Below the pieces are notes generated by a model. It had not been told where the DNA came from, did no database searches, and saw only the letters and a program-made list of their open reading frames with translations. Source: Sulfurihydrogenibium subterraneum DSM 15120 (GTDB lineage Bacteria; Aquificota; Aquificia; Aquificales; Hydrogenothermaceae). From it: DNA of 64,000 bases. The DNA lies in NCBI RefSeq assembly GCF_000619805.1, contig NZ_JHUV01000008.1, positions 248,001-312,000 of the forward strand. The letters are read 5' to 3'. Position numbers and translations under genes: made by a program. Positions 1 through 8,651 of this stretch are shown one piece after another (positions within the stretch are counted from its first letter, which is position 1; every line of letters starts with the position of its first letter).

Positions 1-1693
1 TCAGTTTTTTTCTTTTCCTCAACTCCCAAGTCAAAAATTTATAAATATCAAAGTTAAAATTCTTTATTTCCTTCTCTTGATTTGTAATTATAACGTAATT
101 TTTTTCACAAACTGTTATAGGAAGCATTACTTTTTTGAAAAATTCATATTCTGACCTAAAATCTGGAAAATCTAATACAAAATCTGGGTAAACATTTATA
201 ACTGTCTCAAACTTTCCTATCGTTAAAGTTTTCAGTTCTAAACTGCTGATTACCTTAAACTTATTCCATAAGTTAGCTGGAAGAGATTTTTTTAAATAAA
301 GTTCTACTTTTTCTTTTCCAAATCCTGTTTCTGTAGTCTTAAAATCACACTCAGGACATAAAGAAAAATACTCATACCTTGCTTTACATCTGCCACATTC
401 TAAGTATTTCTTTCCATCTTTTAGATGAACATTTAGGTGATAACCACATTTTTGACAAACAGCTTGCCAGCCACATCTTTCACATACAAGTAAACTTGAA
501 TAGTAGCTTTTATTTGCCACAATTAGACAGCTTCTGCTTTTTGTAATAAAGTCTTTTATTATGTATAAATCGTTATTTATATTTTTATGAGGTATAGTTT
601 GAATATTAAGTGGATTTATTTGGGGTTTCTTATTTAAATGTAAAATCTGCTTTTTTTGTAAAGATAAAAAGCTTTCTATTGATGGAGTAGAAGATGCAAA
701 TATAATTGGAATTTTTTTCTCTTTATTAATATAATAGGCAACTCTTTTGATGTCTATTTTAGGCGTTCTTTTGGTTTTGTAGACTTTTGACTCTTCCTCC
801 TCTATGATTAAGACTTTCAAGTTTTTTACAGGTACAAGTGCAGATGAAACGGTTCCTATAAGAATAACATTTTCTTCCATAGCTCTTTTCCATATCTGCC
901 ACTGGATAGAAGGAGAGATTGAGTCATTATAAACAAAAACATTCTTAAAACTCTTAAAAAGAACTTTATAATAAATATTACAAAGCTCAACAGAAGGAAG
1001 TATTATATGAATACTACCATTTTTTATTTTATGTGCCAGCTGTAAATAGTAGTTCAACCTTTTTTCTGGATAGAATTCATCAAAAAGATAGATTTTGTCT
1101 TTTAGTATGTTAATCCCATCATAAACTTCTTTGTATTCAGAAAAGACAAAAGAATCTTTTACTATACTCAAACCTTCTTTTACTTCAATATATCCTTTAT
1201 CCATCAAAGATTTTATAGTTTTTTTATCAAATCCTAACTCTCTAAGTTCTTCATAGGTTAGATAGTCATTTTCAGAGAGTAATTCTAACAACTCTTTTTG
1301 TTTTAAACTTAATTTTTTTACTTCAAAATCTTCTTTTAAGAAAAAAACTTTTCCGATAAAAGGGTCTTTTATATTTTTTTCTCTTATTTTATTTGGTACA
1401 AAATAATCAACTGTTAAACCTATCGGTGAAATATAGAATTGTGAGATATCTTTTATTATGTTTATCTCTTTTTCTGTAAAAACTTTATCTTCTACAGAGA
1501 AAACATTTTTTATTTGAGGTAAATCAGAGCGACTTTTTACATCTAAAATTATTCCGTAATGTTTTTTTGATTTAAAAGGGACTTTTACTTTTCTGCCTAT
1601 AAGGTCTGTTTTATTTAAGTGTAAAGGTATTTTGTAAATAAAAGCATTAAAAATAGGGACTGGGACTGCAACTTCTACAAAAATTTCTTCCAA
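1..1693 (-). CDS. priA: Primosomal protein N' (PriA), ATPase motifs lost, C-terminus outside window
   Basis: PriA recognises stalled replication forks and reloads the replisome. The reading frame stays open from a TTG at 1693 to the window edge, about 564 residues. Seen: an N-terminal 3'-DNA-binding domain (EVAVPVPIFNAFIYKIP, then GRKVKVPFKSKKHYG), a helicase-like core, and four CxxC pairs that bind two zinc ions (CERC, CQKC, CGRC, CPEC). The Walker A place reads FDEFYPEKR instead of GxTGSGKT, and the DEEH box reads EEEES, so ATP hydrolysis is probably lost; the SSTPSIES motif is still recognisable. The TTG is chosen because no ATG or GTG lies between it and the hslV stop 8 bases upstream. 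Last gene visible in the nlpC-hslV-priA operon. Identity is fairly sure; inactivity is inferred from motifs. Confidence 0.88.
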   Translation of the reverse strand, partial: MEEIFVEVAVPVPIFNAFIYKIPLHLNKTDLIGRKVKVPFKSKKHYGIILDVKSRSDLPQIKNVFSVEDKVFTEKEINIIKDISQFYISPIGLTVDYFVPNKIREKNIKDPFIGKVFFLKEDFEVKKLSLKQKELLELLSENDYLTYEELRELGFDKKTIKSLMDKGYIEVKEGLSIVKDSFVFSEYKEVYDGINILKDKIYLFDEFYPEKRLNYYLQLAHKIKNGSIHIILPSVELCNIYYKVLFKSFKNVFVYNDSISPSIQWQIWKRAMEENVILIGTVSSALVPVKNLKVLIIEEEESKVYKTKRTPKIDIKRVAYYINKEKKIPIIFASSTPSIESFLSLQKKQILHLNKKPQINPLNIQTIPHKNINNDLYIIKDFITKSRSCLIVANKSYYSSLLVCERCGWQAVCQKCGYHLNVHLKDGKKYLECGRCKARYEYFSLCPECDFKTTETGFGKEKVELYLKKSLPANLWNKFKVISSLELKTLTIGKFETVINVYPDFVLDFPDFRSEYEFFKKVMLPITVCEKNYVIITNQEKEIKNFNFDIYKFLTWELRKRKKL

Positions 1694-1700
1694 GATTTCT

Positions 1701-2237
1701 CTACTGAATCTCTTCAATAATAAAGTTTGTGTTTGTGTATATACAGATTTCTCCAGCTATCTTCATAGCTTCTTCTACTATCTTCCTTGCGTCTAAATCT
1801 GTATTTCTATACAGTGCAAGTGCTGCAGACCTTGCATAATCTCCTCCAGACCCAATAGCCAAAACTGGTTCATCTGGCTCTATAATGTCTCCGTTTCCTG
1901 ATAAAAGCAGTATATTTTCTTTGTCAGCTGCAATCATAACAGCTTCTAACCTTCGTAAGTATTTATCAAGTCTCCAATCCTTTGCAAGTTCTACAGAAGC
2001 TCTTATAAGATTACCTCTGTGTTTGTTTAACTTTTCTTCTAACCTTTCCATAAGTGCTAATCCATCTGCAGCACTACCTGCAAATCCTACAACTACTCTT
2101 CCTTCGTTTAATTTTCTGACTTTTTTAGCTGTTTGTTTCATTACAGAAGAGCCGAGTGTAACCTGTCCATCTCCTGCCATAACGGTTTTACCATTTCTGC
2201 GGACAACCAATATAGTTGTACTTCTAATTTTTTCCAT
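1701..2237 (-). CDS. hslV: ATP-dependent protease subunit HslV
   Basis: HslV (ClpQ) is the proteasome-like threonine peptidase of the cytoplasmic HslUV protease. At 178 residues it has the usual length. The catalytic threonine should be the first residue of TTILVVRR after a six-residue propeptide, followed by the family signature AGDGQVTLGSSVMK. The start at 2237 has an AAGGA ribosome site a few bases upstream and overlaps the end of the NlpC/P60 gene by 14 bases, suggesting coupled translation. The ATPase partner hslU is not adjacent. Identity is secure. Confidence 0.96.
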   Translation of the reverse strand: MEKIRSTTILVVRRNGKTVMAGDGQVTLGSSVMKQTAKKVRKLNEGRVVVGFAGSAADGLALMERLEEKLNKHRGNLIRASVELAKDWRLDKYLRRLEAVMIAADKENILLLSGNGDIIEPDEPVLAIGSGGDYARSAALALYRNTDLDARKIVEEAMKIAGEICIYTNTNFIIEEIQ

Positions 2238-2937
2238 CTTTTTCCTTTATAATTTTTGCTATAGGGTCTTCTTTTTTTGAATTTTCAGAAATATACTCTT
2301 GAATACTTTCCATTGAATCTTGCGTAATTAACTCTTTCATGTTTGCAGGTATCCTTTTAGCAAACAAAAATCTTCTTATATAGTAGTCTTGATTTATATC
2401 TGCAACTTCAACTCTTCTTCCTCTTGATGAAGCGTGAATCATTTTTCCATTACCTATATATATACCTACGTGGGAAGGATAACTAGCATATGTCGCAAAA
2501 AATAAAAGGTCTCCCGGTTTTAGGTTCTCTCTTCTCACAAAGTATCCATATAGTGCTTGCTCCCTTGCAGTTCTTGGCATTTTGTAGCCTGCAAGCTCAA
2601 AAACGTGCTGAACAAATGAAGAGCAATCTATACCATCTATACTATTTCCACCAAAACTGTATTTAGTACCTAACAATCCTATTGCGTACTTGTATATATC
2701 TTTGTTTGGTTCTAAATCATCTCCGTAAACTCTTGGTCCATAAGAGTAAGAAACTTTTCTAACTTTTAAATCCAATTTTGAATGTTTTGAATGTTTTGAG
2801 ATATTATGTGACTTTTTATAACTTACACTTTTAGTGTGCTTTTTTCCTGTTTTTTTTGTTTTAGCTTCTGCAACCGATGGTACTATTAGTATTGCAGAAG
2901 TCAGGAAAATACCTATAATTTTTCTTAATGCTTTCAT
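2224..2937 (-). CDS. Secreted NlpC/P60 family peptidoglycan hydrolase
   Basis: Probable cell-wall endopeptidase acting in the periplasm. Start taken at 2937 because AGGGGGAAG lies just upstream; an ATG 30 bases further up has no such site. The 237-residue product has a signal peptide (MKALRKIIGIF, hydrophobic core, cut near SVAEA), a very basic His/Lys/Ser linker, and an NlpC/P60 domain in its C-terminal half. Catalytic Cys lies in GIDCSSF (about residue 105) and the His in SHVGIYIG. First gene of the operon with hslV and priA, served by a promoter at 2970-2998. Substrate bond not predictable. Confidence 0.88.
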   Translation of the reverse strand: MKALRKIIGIFLTSAILIVPSVAEAKTKKTGKKHTKSVSYKKSHNISKHSKHSKLDLKVRKVSYSYGPRVYGDDLEPNKDIYKYAIGLLGTKYSFGGNSIDGIDCSSFVQHVFELAGYKMPRTAREQALYGYFVRRENLKPGDLLFFATYASYPSHVGIYIGNGKMIHASSRGRRVEVADINQDYYIRRFLFAKRIPANMKELITQDSMESIQEYISENSKKEDPIAKIIKEKDGKN

Positions 2938-2969
2938 CTGCTTCCCCCTATTCTTTCTACCTCTCAAAA

Positions 2970-2998
2970 ATTATAACACTCTATTTTCGGTTTGTAAA
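2970..2998 (-). promoter_or_regulatory. Sigma-70-type promoter of nlpC-hslV-priA
   Basis: On the minus strand TTTACA (2998-2993) and a perfect TATAAT (2975-2970) are 17 bases apart, 33 bases above the gene start. The -35 hexamer overlaps that of the oppositely directed nadK promoter. Confidence 0.65.
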
Positions 2999-3020
2999 CT
3001 TTTTTACTTTAAATTATAAT
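2992..3020 (+). promoter_or_regulatory. Sigma-70-type promoter of nadK operon
   Basis: TTGTAA (2992-2997), 17-base spacer, perfect TATAAT (3015-3020), followed by nadK at 3054. It shares five -35 bases with the divergent promoter on the other strand. Confidence 0.65.
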
Positions 3021-3053
3021 AAAACTATTAAAATCCCGGAGTTAATTAAAATA

Positions 3054-3893
3054 ATGGTAATGCTACCTATATATAAAAAACTTAAAATATTTTCTAAACA
3101 AAGTGAAGAAGCTAAATATTTTTCCAAAAATTTAAACGATTGGCTCATAAAAAAAGGAATAGAATCTCAAATAATAGAGAATGTTCAAGATTTAGAAAAA
3201 GAAGAGATTAAAGATATAGATGCATTAATAGTTGTAGGTGGAGATGGTTCTCTTTTAATAGCGTCAAGAAGAGTAGCCAAGTATGGTATTCCACTGATAG
3301 GAATAAATCTTGGAAGATTAGGTTTTTTAACTGAGATAAATAAAGAAGAAGCTTACGAAAAATTAGAGGAGCTTTTCTCTAAACCTTTATGTGTATCAAA
3401 AAGAATGATGCTTAGAGCAACATTAAAAAGAAACGGTAAAGAAATTTTAACAGCTGATGTACTGAATGATGTTGTTGTAAATAAAGCAATTTTAGCAAGG
3501 ATTGTAGATGTAGCAGTTTACGTAGGAGATAGATATATAACAACCTATAACGGCGATGGTATTATAGTAGCTACGCCAAATGGTTCTACTGCTTACGCTC
3601 TTTCTGCAGGAGGTCCAATCGTATATCCTCCTTTGGAAGTGTTTGTTTTAGTACCTATATGTCCACATACTTTAACAGATAGACCTATTATACTACCAAC
3701 AACAGAGCCAATTACAATAAAAATAGTATCCGAAGAAAAAGACGCTTGGCTTACATTAGACGGTCAGGAAGGAACACAACTTTTTTACGGTGATGAAATA
3801 ATAGTAAAACAATCTCCGTACTATACTTTCATAGTTAGAACTCCTTACAAAAATTACTTTGACATACTAAGAGAGAAGCTAAATTGGAAATAA
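3054..3893 (+). CDS. nadK: NAD kinase
   Basis: Phosphorylates NAD to NADP using ATP or polyphosphate. The 279-residue product carries the GGDGS motif (VVGGDGSLLIASRR), GINLGRLGFL and the NGDGIIVATPNGSTAYALSAGGP signature stretch (partly quoted). The open frame extends up to 2928, but that part overlaps the promoter; the ATG at 3054, preceded by CGGAG at 3037-3041, gives the family length. An in-frame ATG at 3060 is possible. Heads the operon nadK-ispF-DUF1858-recG and overlaps ispF by 10 bases. Confidence 0.94.
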   Translation: MVMLPIYKKLKIFSKQSEEAKYFSKNLNDWLIKKGIESQIIENVQDLEKEEIKDIDALIVVGGDGSLLIASRRVAKYGIPLIGINLGRLGFLTEINKEEAYEKLEELFSKPLCVSKRMMLRATLKRNGKEILTADVLNDVVVNKAILARIVDVAVYVGDRYITTYNGDGIIVATPNGSTAYALSAGGPIVYPPLEVFVLVPICPHTLTDRPIILPTTEPITIKIVSEEKDAWLTLDGQEGTQLFYGDEIIVKQSPYYTFIVRTPYKNYFDILREKLNWK

Positions 3894-4366
3894 GAGTTGG
3901 AATAGGATACGACTTACACAAACTTGAAGAAGGAAGAAAGTTAATAATAGCAGGTGTAGAGATTCCCTCTGATAAAGGATTTTTAGCCCATTCCGATGGT
4001 GATATATTTTTCCATGCTTTAACAGATGCTCTGTTAGGTGCTATCGGTTATGGTGATATAGGACAGCTATTCCCTGACAGTGATGAAAAGTTTAAAAATG
4101 CTCCAAGTGAGATATTTTTAAGAGAAGCAAAGAGGATTATTGATGATAAAAAATATAAAATTGTTAATATAGATGGCGTTATAATAATAGAAAAACCAAA
4201 ATTATTGCCTTACAGAGAAAAAATGATAGAAAATACAGCAAAAATACTACAAATCGAAAAAGAGAGAATATTTTTAAAAGCAAAGACTAACGAAAAGATG
4301 GACAGTATAGGAAGACGAGAGTCAGCTGCTTGTTATGTTGTGGTATTATTAAAAAAGGAGGATTAA
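3884..4366 (+). CDS. ispF: 2-C-methyl-D-erythritol 2,4-cyclodiphosphate synthase
   Basis: Cyclises CDP-ME 2-phosphate to MEcPP in the non-mevalonate isoprenoid pathway; dxs (16686) and the prenyl synthase gene at 54746 serve the same route. Starts at TTG inside the end of nadK. At 160 residues it has normal length. Metal ligands are seen in GYDLHKL (Asp10, His12) and in HSDGDIFFHALTDALLGA; the C-terminal substrate-binding stretch is KAKTNEKMDSIGRRE. Identity is secure. Confidence 0.96.
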   Translation: MEIRVGIGYDLHKLEEGRKLIIAGVEIPSDKGFLAHSDGDIFFHALTDALLGAIGYGDIGQLFPDSDEKFKNAPSEIFLREAKRIIDDKKYKIVNIDGVIIIEKPKLLPYREKMIENTAKILQIEKERIFLKAKTNEKMDSIGRRESAACYVVVLLKKED

Positions 4367-4370
4367 TATT

Positions 4371-4592
4371 ATGAAAGATATAAACTTAGATACAACAGTT
4401 GAGCAAGTTTTAAGGAAGTATCCATTTACAAGAAGATTTTTTGAATCTAAAAATATGTACTGTAATATATGTGCGTGTAAACCTCACGAAAGACTGCAGA
4501 TAGCTGCAATAAACTACGGTCATGACCCAAAACAATTTGTAGAGGAGTTAAAGCAGTTTATAGCAGAGTATGGAAAACAACAATCCAGCTAA
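4371..4592 (+). CDS. DUF1858-like small cysteine protein
   Basis: A 73-residue protein resembling DUF1858 domains, small helical modules found alone or fused to ScdA-like iron-sulfur repair and hybrid-cluster proteins. Visible: TTVEQVLRKYPFTRRFFE, then three cysteines in MYCNICACKP, then a helix FVEELKQFIAEYG. The cysteines suggest metal or redox-cofactor binding, which is inference. Strong AAAGGAGG site eight bases before the ATG. Its last 23 bases overlap the recG start, so it is co-translated with recG. Function unknown. Confidence 0.7.
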   Translation: MKDINLDTTVEQVLRKYPFTRRFFESKNMYCNICACKPHERLQIAAINYGHDPKQFVEELKQFIAEYGKQQSS

Positions 4593-6975
4593 AAATCTTA
4601 TAGAAAAACTTATAAATGCAGACGATACCTATTTAAGTAGAGTAAAAAATTTAAGTGATACTCTAACTACACTGTTAAAAGGGAAAGTTCCTGAGGGTAT
4701 AATTCAAGACTTACATTTCTTAGACAGTATGAACCCAACTAAAAAAAGAAATTTTTTAAGAATAATACTCTCTCATCTAAACTCTCAACCTTATAAGGAA
4801 GTTAAACCCACGGAAACAGAAGAAAAACCTAAAAATAGATTTACAATTTTTGACCTTGAAAAGTATCAGATAGAAAACCTCTCATCTCTCACAACTTTAG
4901 AAAAAAAATCTTTTAAAAAAATCATGTTAAAAAATGTTTACCAAGCTCTTTACAACTTTCCTGAAAAGTATGAAGACAGAAGAGTTAAAAAAATACTTAA
5001 AGTTAAAGATGGAGAGACAGGGACGTTTTACGCACAGGTAGAAGATATAAAAAGAGTAAACAGAGGAAAGCTGAAAGTTGAAGTTATTTTAAAACAAGAC
5101 AATGTCTCATTTTCTGCTTTGTTTTTCTACGACAAACCATACCTTTACACATATTTTAGAAAAGGCAAAACTGTAAAACTTTTTGGAAAAGTGAATGTCT
5201 ATAAAAAAACATACTCTTTAGTTCAGCCAGAATTGCTTGAAGTAAAAGAAGACTCTATAGATACTATAGCTCCTGTTTATTCACTTCGTGGAGACAGCTC
5301 CATAAAAACTACAGGACAGACTATAAATCATCTAAGAAGAGGAATATTTAAGATAGTAGAAAAGTTTTCAGACGTAAAAGATTTCATTCCTTCTTATATC
5401 TTAGAAAAATATGGATTTCCACCTCTATCAAAAGCGTTAAAATTTGTCCACCATCCAGATGAAAACGCTGACGTTGACGATTTAAACAACTTTCAGGATA
5501 TACACCAAAAAAGACTTATATTTGATGAGTTATTTTTACTGCAACTTGCACAAAAATACAGAAAAGCTCTTCTACAAAGACACCCATCTTATAGTATAAA
5601 GGTAAAAGAAAATTTTCTTCAAGAGGTAGAAAAAAACCTTCCTTTCCAGCTTACAAACGCTCAAAGAAGAACGATAAAAGAGATTTTATCGGATTTAGAA
5701 AAAGACATACCAATGAACAGAATGATTCTGGGAGACGTTGGAAGTGGGAAAACAGTTGTAGCTGCAATAGCATCTTTGGCAGCTGCCTTAAATAATTACC
5801 AATCAGCAGTAATGGCACCAACAGAAATACTTGCACAGCAACACTATAACAACTTTAAAAACTTCTTAAAACCTTTCTTAAAAGACTATGAAATAGCACT
5901 TTTAACAGGTAGTCTCTCTTCATCGGAAAAAAAGAAGATATACAAAGCTGTAGAAAGTGGTATAGTAAAAGTAGTTATTGGAACTCACGCATTACTTGAA
6001 GAAAAACTTAAATTTAAAGATTTAGCTTTAGTAGTAGTTGACGAACAGCATAGATTTGGAGTAGAGCAAAGAAAGTCTTTAATAGAAAGGTCAGAGAAAA
6101 AACCTCACGTAATGGTTATGACGGCTACACCAATACCAAGAACATTAGCCCTTGCATACTACGGAGACTTGGACATCTCTAAATTAGATGAACTACCAAA
6201 AGGTAGAAAACCTGTAAAAACAGTTATTCTTTTTGAAAGAGAAAGGGATAAACTTTACAGTGTTATAAAACAAGAGTTAGAAAAAGGAAGACAAGTATTT
6301 GTAGTCTATCCTTTAATCCAAGAGTCAGAAAAGACAGACTTAAAATCAGCTGAAGAAGGATTTAAACACTATCAAGAGGCTTTTCCAGATTATAAGGTGG
6401 TTTTACTACATGGTAAGATGAAACAGGAAGAAAAAGACAGAATAATGCAAGAGTTTAAAGAAGGAAAAGCTCATATACTTGTATCAACAACAGTTATAGA
6501 AGTAGGAGTTGACATACCAAACGCAACAGTAATGGTTATAGAAGAAGCTCACAGATTTGGACTTTCTCAAATTCACCAGTTAAGAGGTAGAATAGGAAGA
6601 GGACAGTATGAAGGATACTGTTTTTTAATGGCTCCAGATGAACTGTCTCAACCACAGCAAGACTCCTCAAAAGAAAAATCAAGACTAAAAGCGTTAGAGA
6701 GGTTGAAAATATTAGTTAAAACCAGTAATGGCTTTGAAATTGCAGAAAAAGATTTAGAGCTAAGAGGTGCAGGAGATATAGCGGGAACAAGACAGTCTGG
6801 AGAAAGTGCCTTTATGTTAGCAGATTTAAAAAGAGATGAAGAGTTATTAGAGATAGCTACAAAAGAAGCTCAAGAGATTATAAACCAAGACCCAACACTT
6901 AGTAAATATAAAGAGTTAAAAGATATAATTTACAAAATGTATGCTGATAGATTTGACTTGGTAAATATTGCATAG
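4570..6975 (+). CDS. recG: ATP-dependent DNA helicase RecG
   Basis: Branch-migrating superfamily 2 helicase that regresses stalled forks and processes Holliday junctions. It is 801 residues, about 100 longer than E. coli RecG because of an N-terminal extension known from Aquifex and Thermotoga. The wedge/OB domain lies around residues 140-230, Walker A GDVGSGKT near residue 389, DEQHRFG near 491, and the second RecA domain ends with the QLRGRIGRG motif. Starts inside the upstream DUF1858 gene. Promoter of the next operon overlaps its stop codon. Confidence 0.96.
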   Translation: MENNNPAKNLIEKLINADDTYLSRVKNLSDTLTTLLKGKVPEGIIQDLHFLDSMNPTKKRNFLRIILSHLNSQPYKEVKPTETEEKPKNRFTIFDLEKYQIENLSSLTTLEKKSFKKIMLKNVYQALYNFPEKYEDRRVKKILKVKDGETGTFYAQVEDIKRVNRGKLKVEVILKQDNVSFSALFFYDKPYLYTYFRKGKTVKLFGKVNVYKKTYSLVQPELLEVKEDSIDTIAPVYSLRGDSSIKTTGQTINHLRRGIFKIVEKFSDVKDFIPSYILEKYGFPPLSKALKFVHHPDENADVDDLNNFQDIHQKRLIFDELFLLQLAQKYRKALLQRHPSYSIKVKENFLQEVEKNLPFQLTNAQRRTIKEILSDLEKDIPMNRMILGDVGSGKTVVAAIASLAAALNNYQSAVMAPTEILAQQHYNNFKNFLKPFLKDYEIALLTGSLSSSEKKKIYKAVESGIVKVVIGTHALLEEKLKFKDLALVVVDEQHRFGVEQRKSLIERSEKKPHVMVMTATPIPRTLALAYYGDLDISKLDELPKGRKPVKTVILFERERDKLYSVIKQELEKGRQVFVVYPLIQESEKTDLKSAEEGFKHYQEAFPDYKVVLLHGKMKQEEKDRIMQEFKEGKAHILVSTTVIEVGVDIPNATVMVIEEAHRFGLSQIHQLRGRIGRGQYEGYCFLMAPDELSQPQQDSSKEKSRLKALERLKILVKTSNGFEIAEKDLELRGAGDIAGTRQSGESAFMLADLKRDEELLEIATKEAQEIINQDPTLSKYKELKDIIYKMYADRFDLVNIA

Positions 6976-6996
6976 TTAAAACACAGAATCTATAAT
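6968..6996 (+). promoter_or_regulatory. Promoter of the KaiC-like/HTH gene pair
   Basis: TTGCAT (6968-6973), exactly 17 bases, perfect TATAAT (6991-6996), then a GGGGGG ribosome site before the start at 7028. The -35 box covers the recG stop codon, so the pair can be transcribed apart from recG. Confidence 0.65.
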
Positions 6997-7027
6997 TAAT
7001 TAAATCAATCAAATATCGGGGGGACAA

Positions 7028-7945
7028 ATGGATAAAAGAAAAAAAGTAGAAACAATAGAAGAAACAGAGTTTGAAGAATCAGAAAAGCAGGAATATCACA
7101 AACCAGAACCAGATTTAGAAGCTGTATTTACAGGATCGGAAGCTCTAAAAAAAGCTCCTAAGATTTATGGTGTATCTACGGGGGTTGAAGGGTTAGATGA
7201 TTTATTTTTTATTGTAACAAGTGAAGGAGGAAAAATCGTTAAGAAAACGTTAGGTGGCATTCCAGCTTACTCTGTAATGAATATTACAGGTGTATCAGAT
7301 ACAGGAAAATCTCTTATGGTAGAGCAATTTACAGTCCACCAAGCAAGTAAAGGAAATAAAGTTACATTTATAACAGTTGAATCTCCTGCTAACTTTGTAG
7401 TAGCTTCTTTAAAACTCAGAGCTTCTGCAATGGGATTAAACTTTGACGACTTTCAAGATAATATTATTCTAATAGATGCAGCTTCTTCTACTAAAATAAG
7501 AGAAAATGTTCCTGATTTACTTGCAACTCTTGCTTACGTTATCCAGCAGTATAAAGTAAAGTTTACAGTAATAGACTCAGTAACTGGACTTTTTGAAAAC
7601 AAAGAGATGATGGCAAGAGCCATAGTAAGAAGATTGTTTAACTTTATGAAAAAATGGTATCAAACTGCTTTATTTGTGTCTCAAAAGAGAAGTGGACACG
7701 AAGAATTAACAGCAGAAGCTGCAGGTGGTTATGCGGTAGGACACATAGTAGATGGAACTATGGTATTGGCAAAAGAGCTGATAGACTCTCCATTTAAAGC
7801 AAAAATGTACAAAAAAGAGATAGGAGATATTGTAAGACTTTTTAGAATAGATGGTTGTAGAATGTCTGGACACGATACAAAAACACACTTTTTAGAAATA
7901 ACACAAACAGGATTAGTAAAAATAAAACAACCTATAGGAGGTTGA
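7028..7945 (+). CDS. KaiC-like RecA-fold ATPase (AF_0795-type family)
   Basis: A 305-residue single-domain KaiC/RadA-type ATPase. After an acidic 45-residue N-terminus come STGVEGLDDLF (typical KaiC entry motif), Walker A GVSDTGKS at about residues 88-95, a catalytic Glu in FITVESP, Walker B FTVIDS at about 180, and a C-terminal half with SQKRSG. I recall this as the KaiC-domain family named after AF_0795, scattered among archaea and thermophilic bacteria. The next gene, four bases on, is its usual partner. There is only one KaiC domain and no kaiA or kaiB, so a circadian clock is not implied; it may be a switch ATPase. Function unknown. Confidence 0.82.
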   Translation: MDKRKKVETIEETEFEESEKQEYHKPEPDLEAVFTGSEALKKAPKIYGVSTGVEGLDDLFFIVTSEGGKIVKKTLGGIPAYSVMNITGVSDTGKSLMVEQFTVHQASKGNKVTFITVESPANFVVASLKLRASAMGLNFDDFQDNIILIDAASSTKIRENVPDLLATLAYVIQQYKVKFTVIDSVTGLFENKEMMARAIVRRLFNFMKKWYQTALFVSQKRSGHEELTAEAAGGYAVGHIVDGTMVLAKELIDSPFKAKMYKKEIGDIVRLFRIDGCRMSGHDTKTHFLEITQTGLVKIKQPIGG

Positions 7946-7949
7946 AAAA

Positions 7950-8618
7950 ATGGTCATTCAAATCACATCAATCCCAGAAAACACACAAGATGTAGAACAC
8001 TTAGTAAGTAGAGTTTTTTTCAAATCAATTGACCTACTGGGAGGATTAAGTAAGTTAGCGGAGTTTAGAACGTTAACTTGGCTTCCATCATTGGCAAGAG
8101 CTTCTTATGTTATTGTTTTAAGAGAAGAGTATCTAAAAACAGAAGAAGAGATAGCAGAAAAAGTAGGGCTTACTAAAAACACTGTAAGAAACATACTCAG
8201 AGCAGACCCTACTTTAGCATTAGAAAAGATTAAAAAGTTGGAAGAGCTTGCTAAAGAAGAGCTTAAAGGAATGAAAGTTCACACTGCAGGTGGTATAACA
8301 AAACTTGCATACAAAATGATAAAAGAAGGTCAAGACGCAGAAACACTTGTTCACCACTGTCAAATTGTATCTACAGAAGTTGCACAAATATTAGATGTTC
8401 CATGGGCTTATATGGTACTAAAACATATAAAAGGTATAAAGTATCCAATAACTGAAGCTAATCAGTTATTAGAAAGATTAAAAGACGTAAAAATAAAAGG
8501 TCATGACGCAGCTGAAATTTTAAATAAACTACAGTATCCAATTAAAAATCCAGCTACACTTTTACACGAAATAAAGCAAGTATTAAGTAGTAAAGAAGAA
8601 GCTACTTACGGTATCTAA
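7950..8618 (+). CDS. KaiC-adjacent regulatory protein with HTH domain
   Basis: A 222-residue protein with a helix-turn-helix of sigma-factor/regulator type around residues 65-88 (KTEEEIAEKVGLTKNTVRNI), preceded by an alpha-helical segment and followed by a helical C-terminal half without known catalytic motifs. It follows the KaiC-like gene by four bases with an AGGAGG ribosome site inside the end of that gene. Matches what I know of the near-KaiC regulatory domain family, defined by this gene neighbourhood. Inference: the ATPase controls its DNA binding. Target genes are unknown; the adjacent promoter at 6968 is an obvious candidate. Confidence 0.75.
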   Translation: MVIQITSIPENTQDVEHLVSRVFFKSIDLLGGLSKLAEFRTLTWLPSLARASYVIVLREEYLKTEEEIAEKVGLTKNTVRNILRADPTLALEKIKKLEELAKEELKGMKVHTAGGITKLAYKMIKEGQDAETLVHHCQIVSTEVAQILDVPWAYMVLKHIKGIKYPITEANQLLERLKDVKIKGHDAAEILNKLQYPIKNPATLLHEIKQVLSSKEEATYGI

Positions 8619-8651
8619 ATAGATATCAAAATCAGCTTCTTAATCAATAAT

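Noticed and set aside
1-3. TGA at the minus-strand window edge as the end of priA
   Set aside because: It is out of frame by one base; the priA frame reads CTG at 4-2 and continues past the window, and the protein has not yet reached its usual C-terminal domain.
7028-8618. A circadian clock locus
   Set aside because: Only a single-domain KaiC relative is present, without kaiA or kaiB or the second ATPase domain; the neighbour is an HTH protein.
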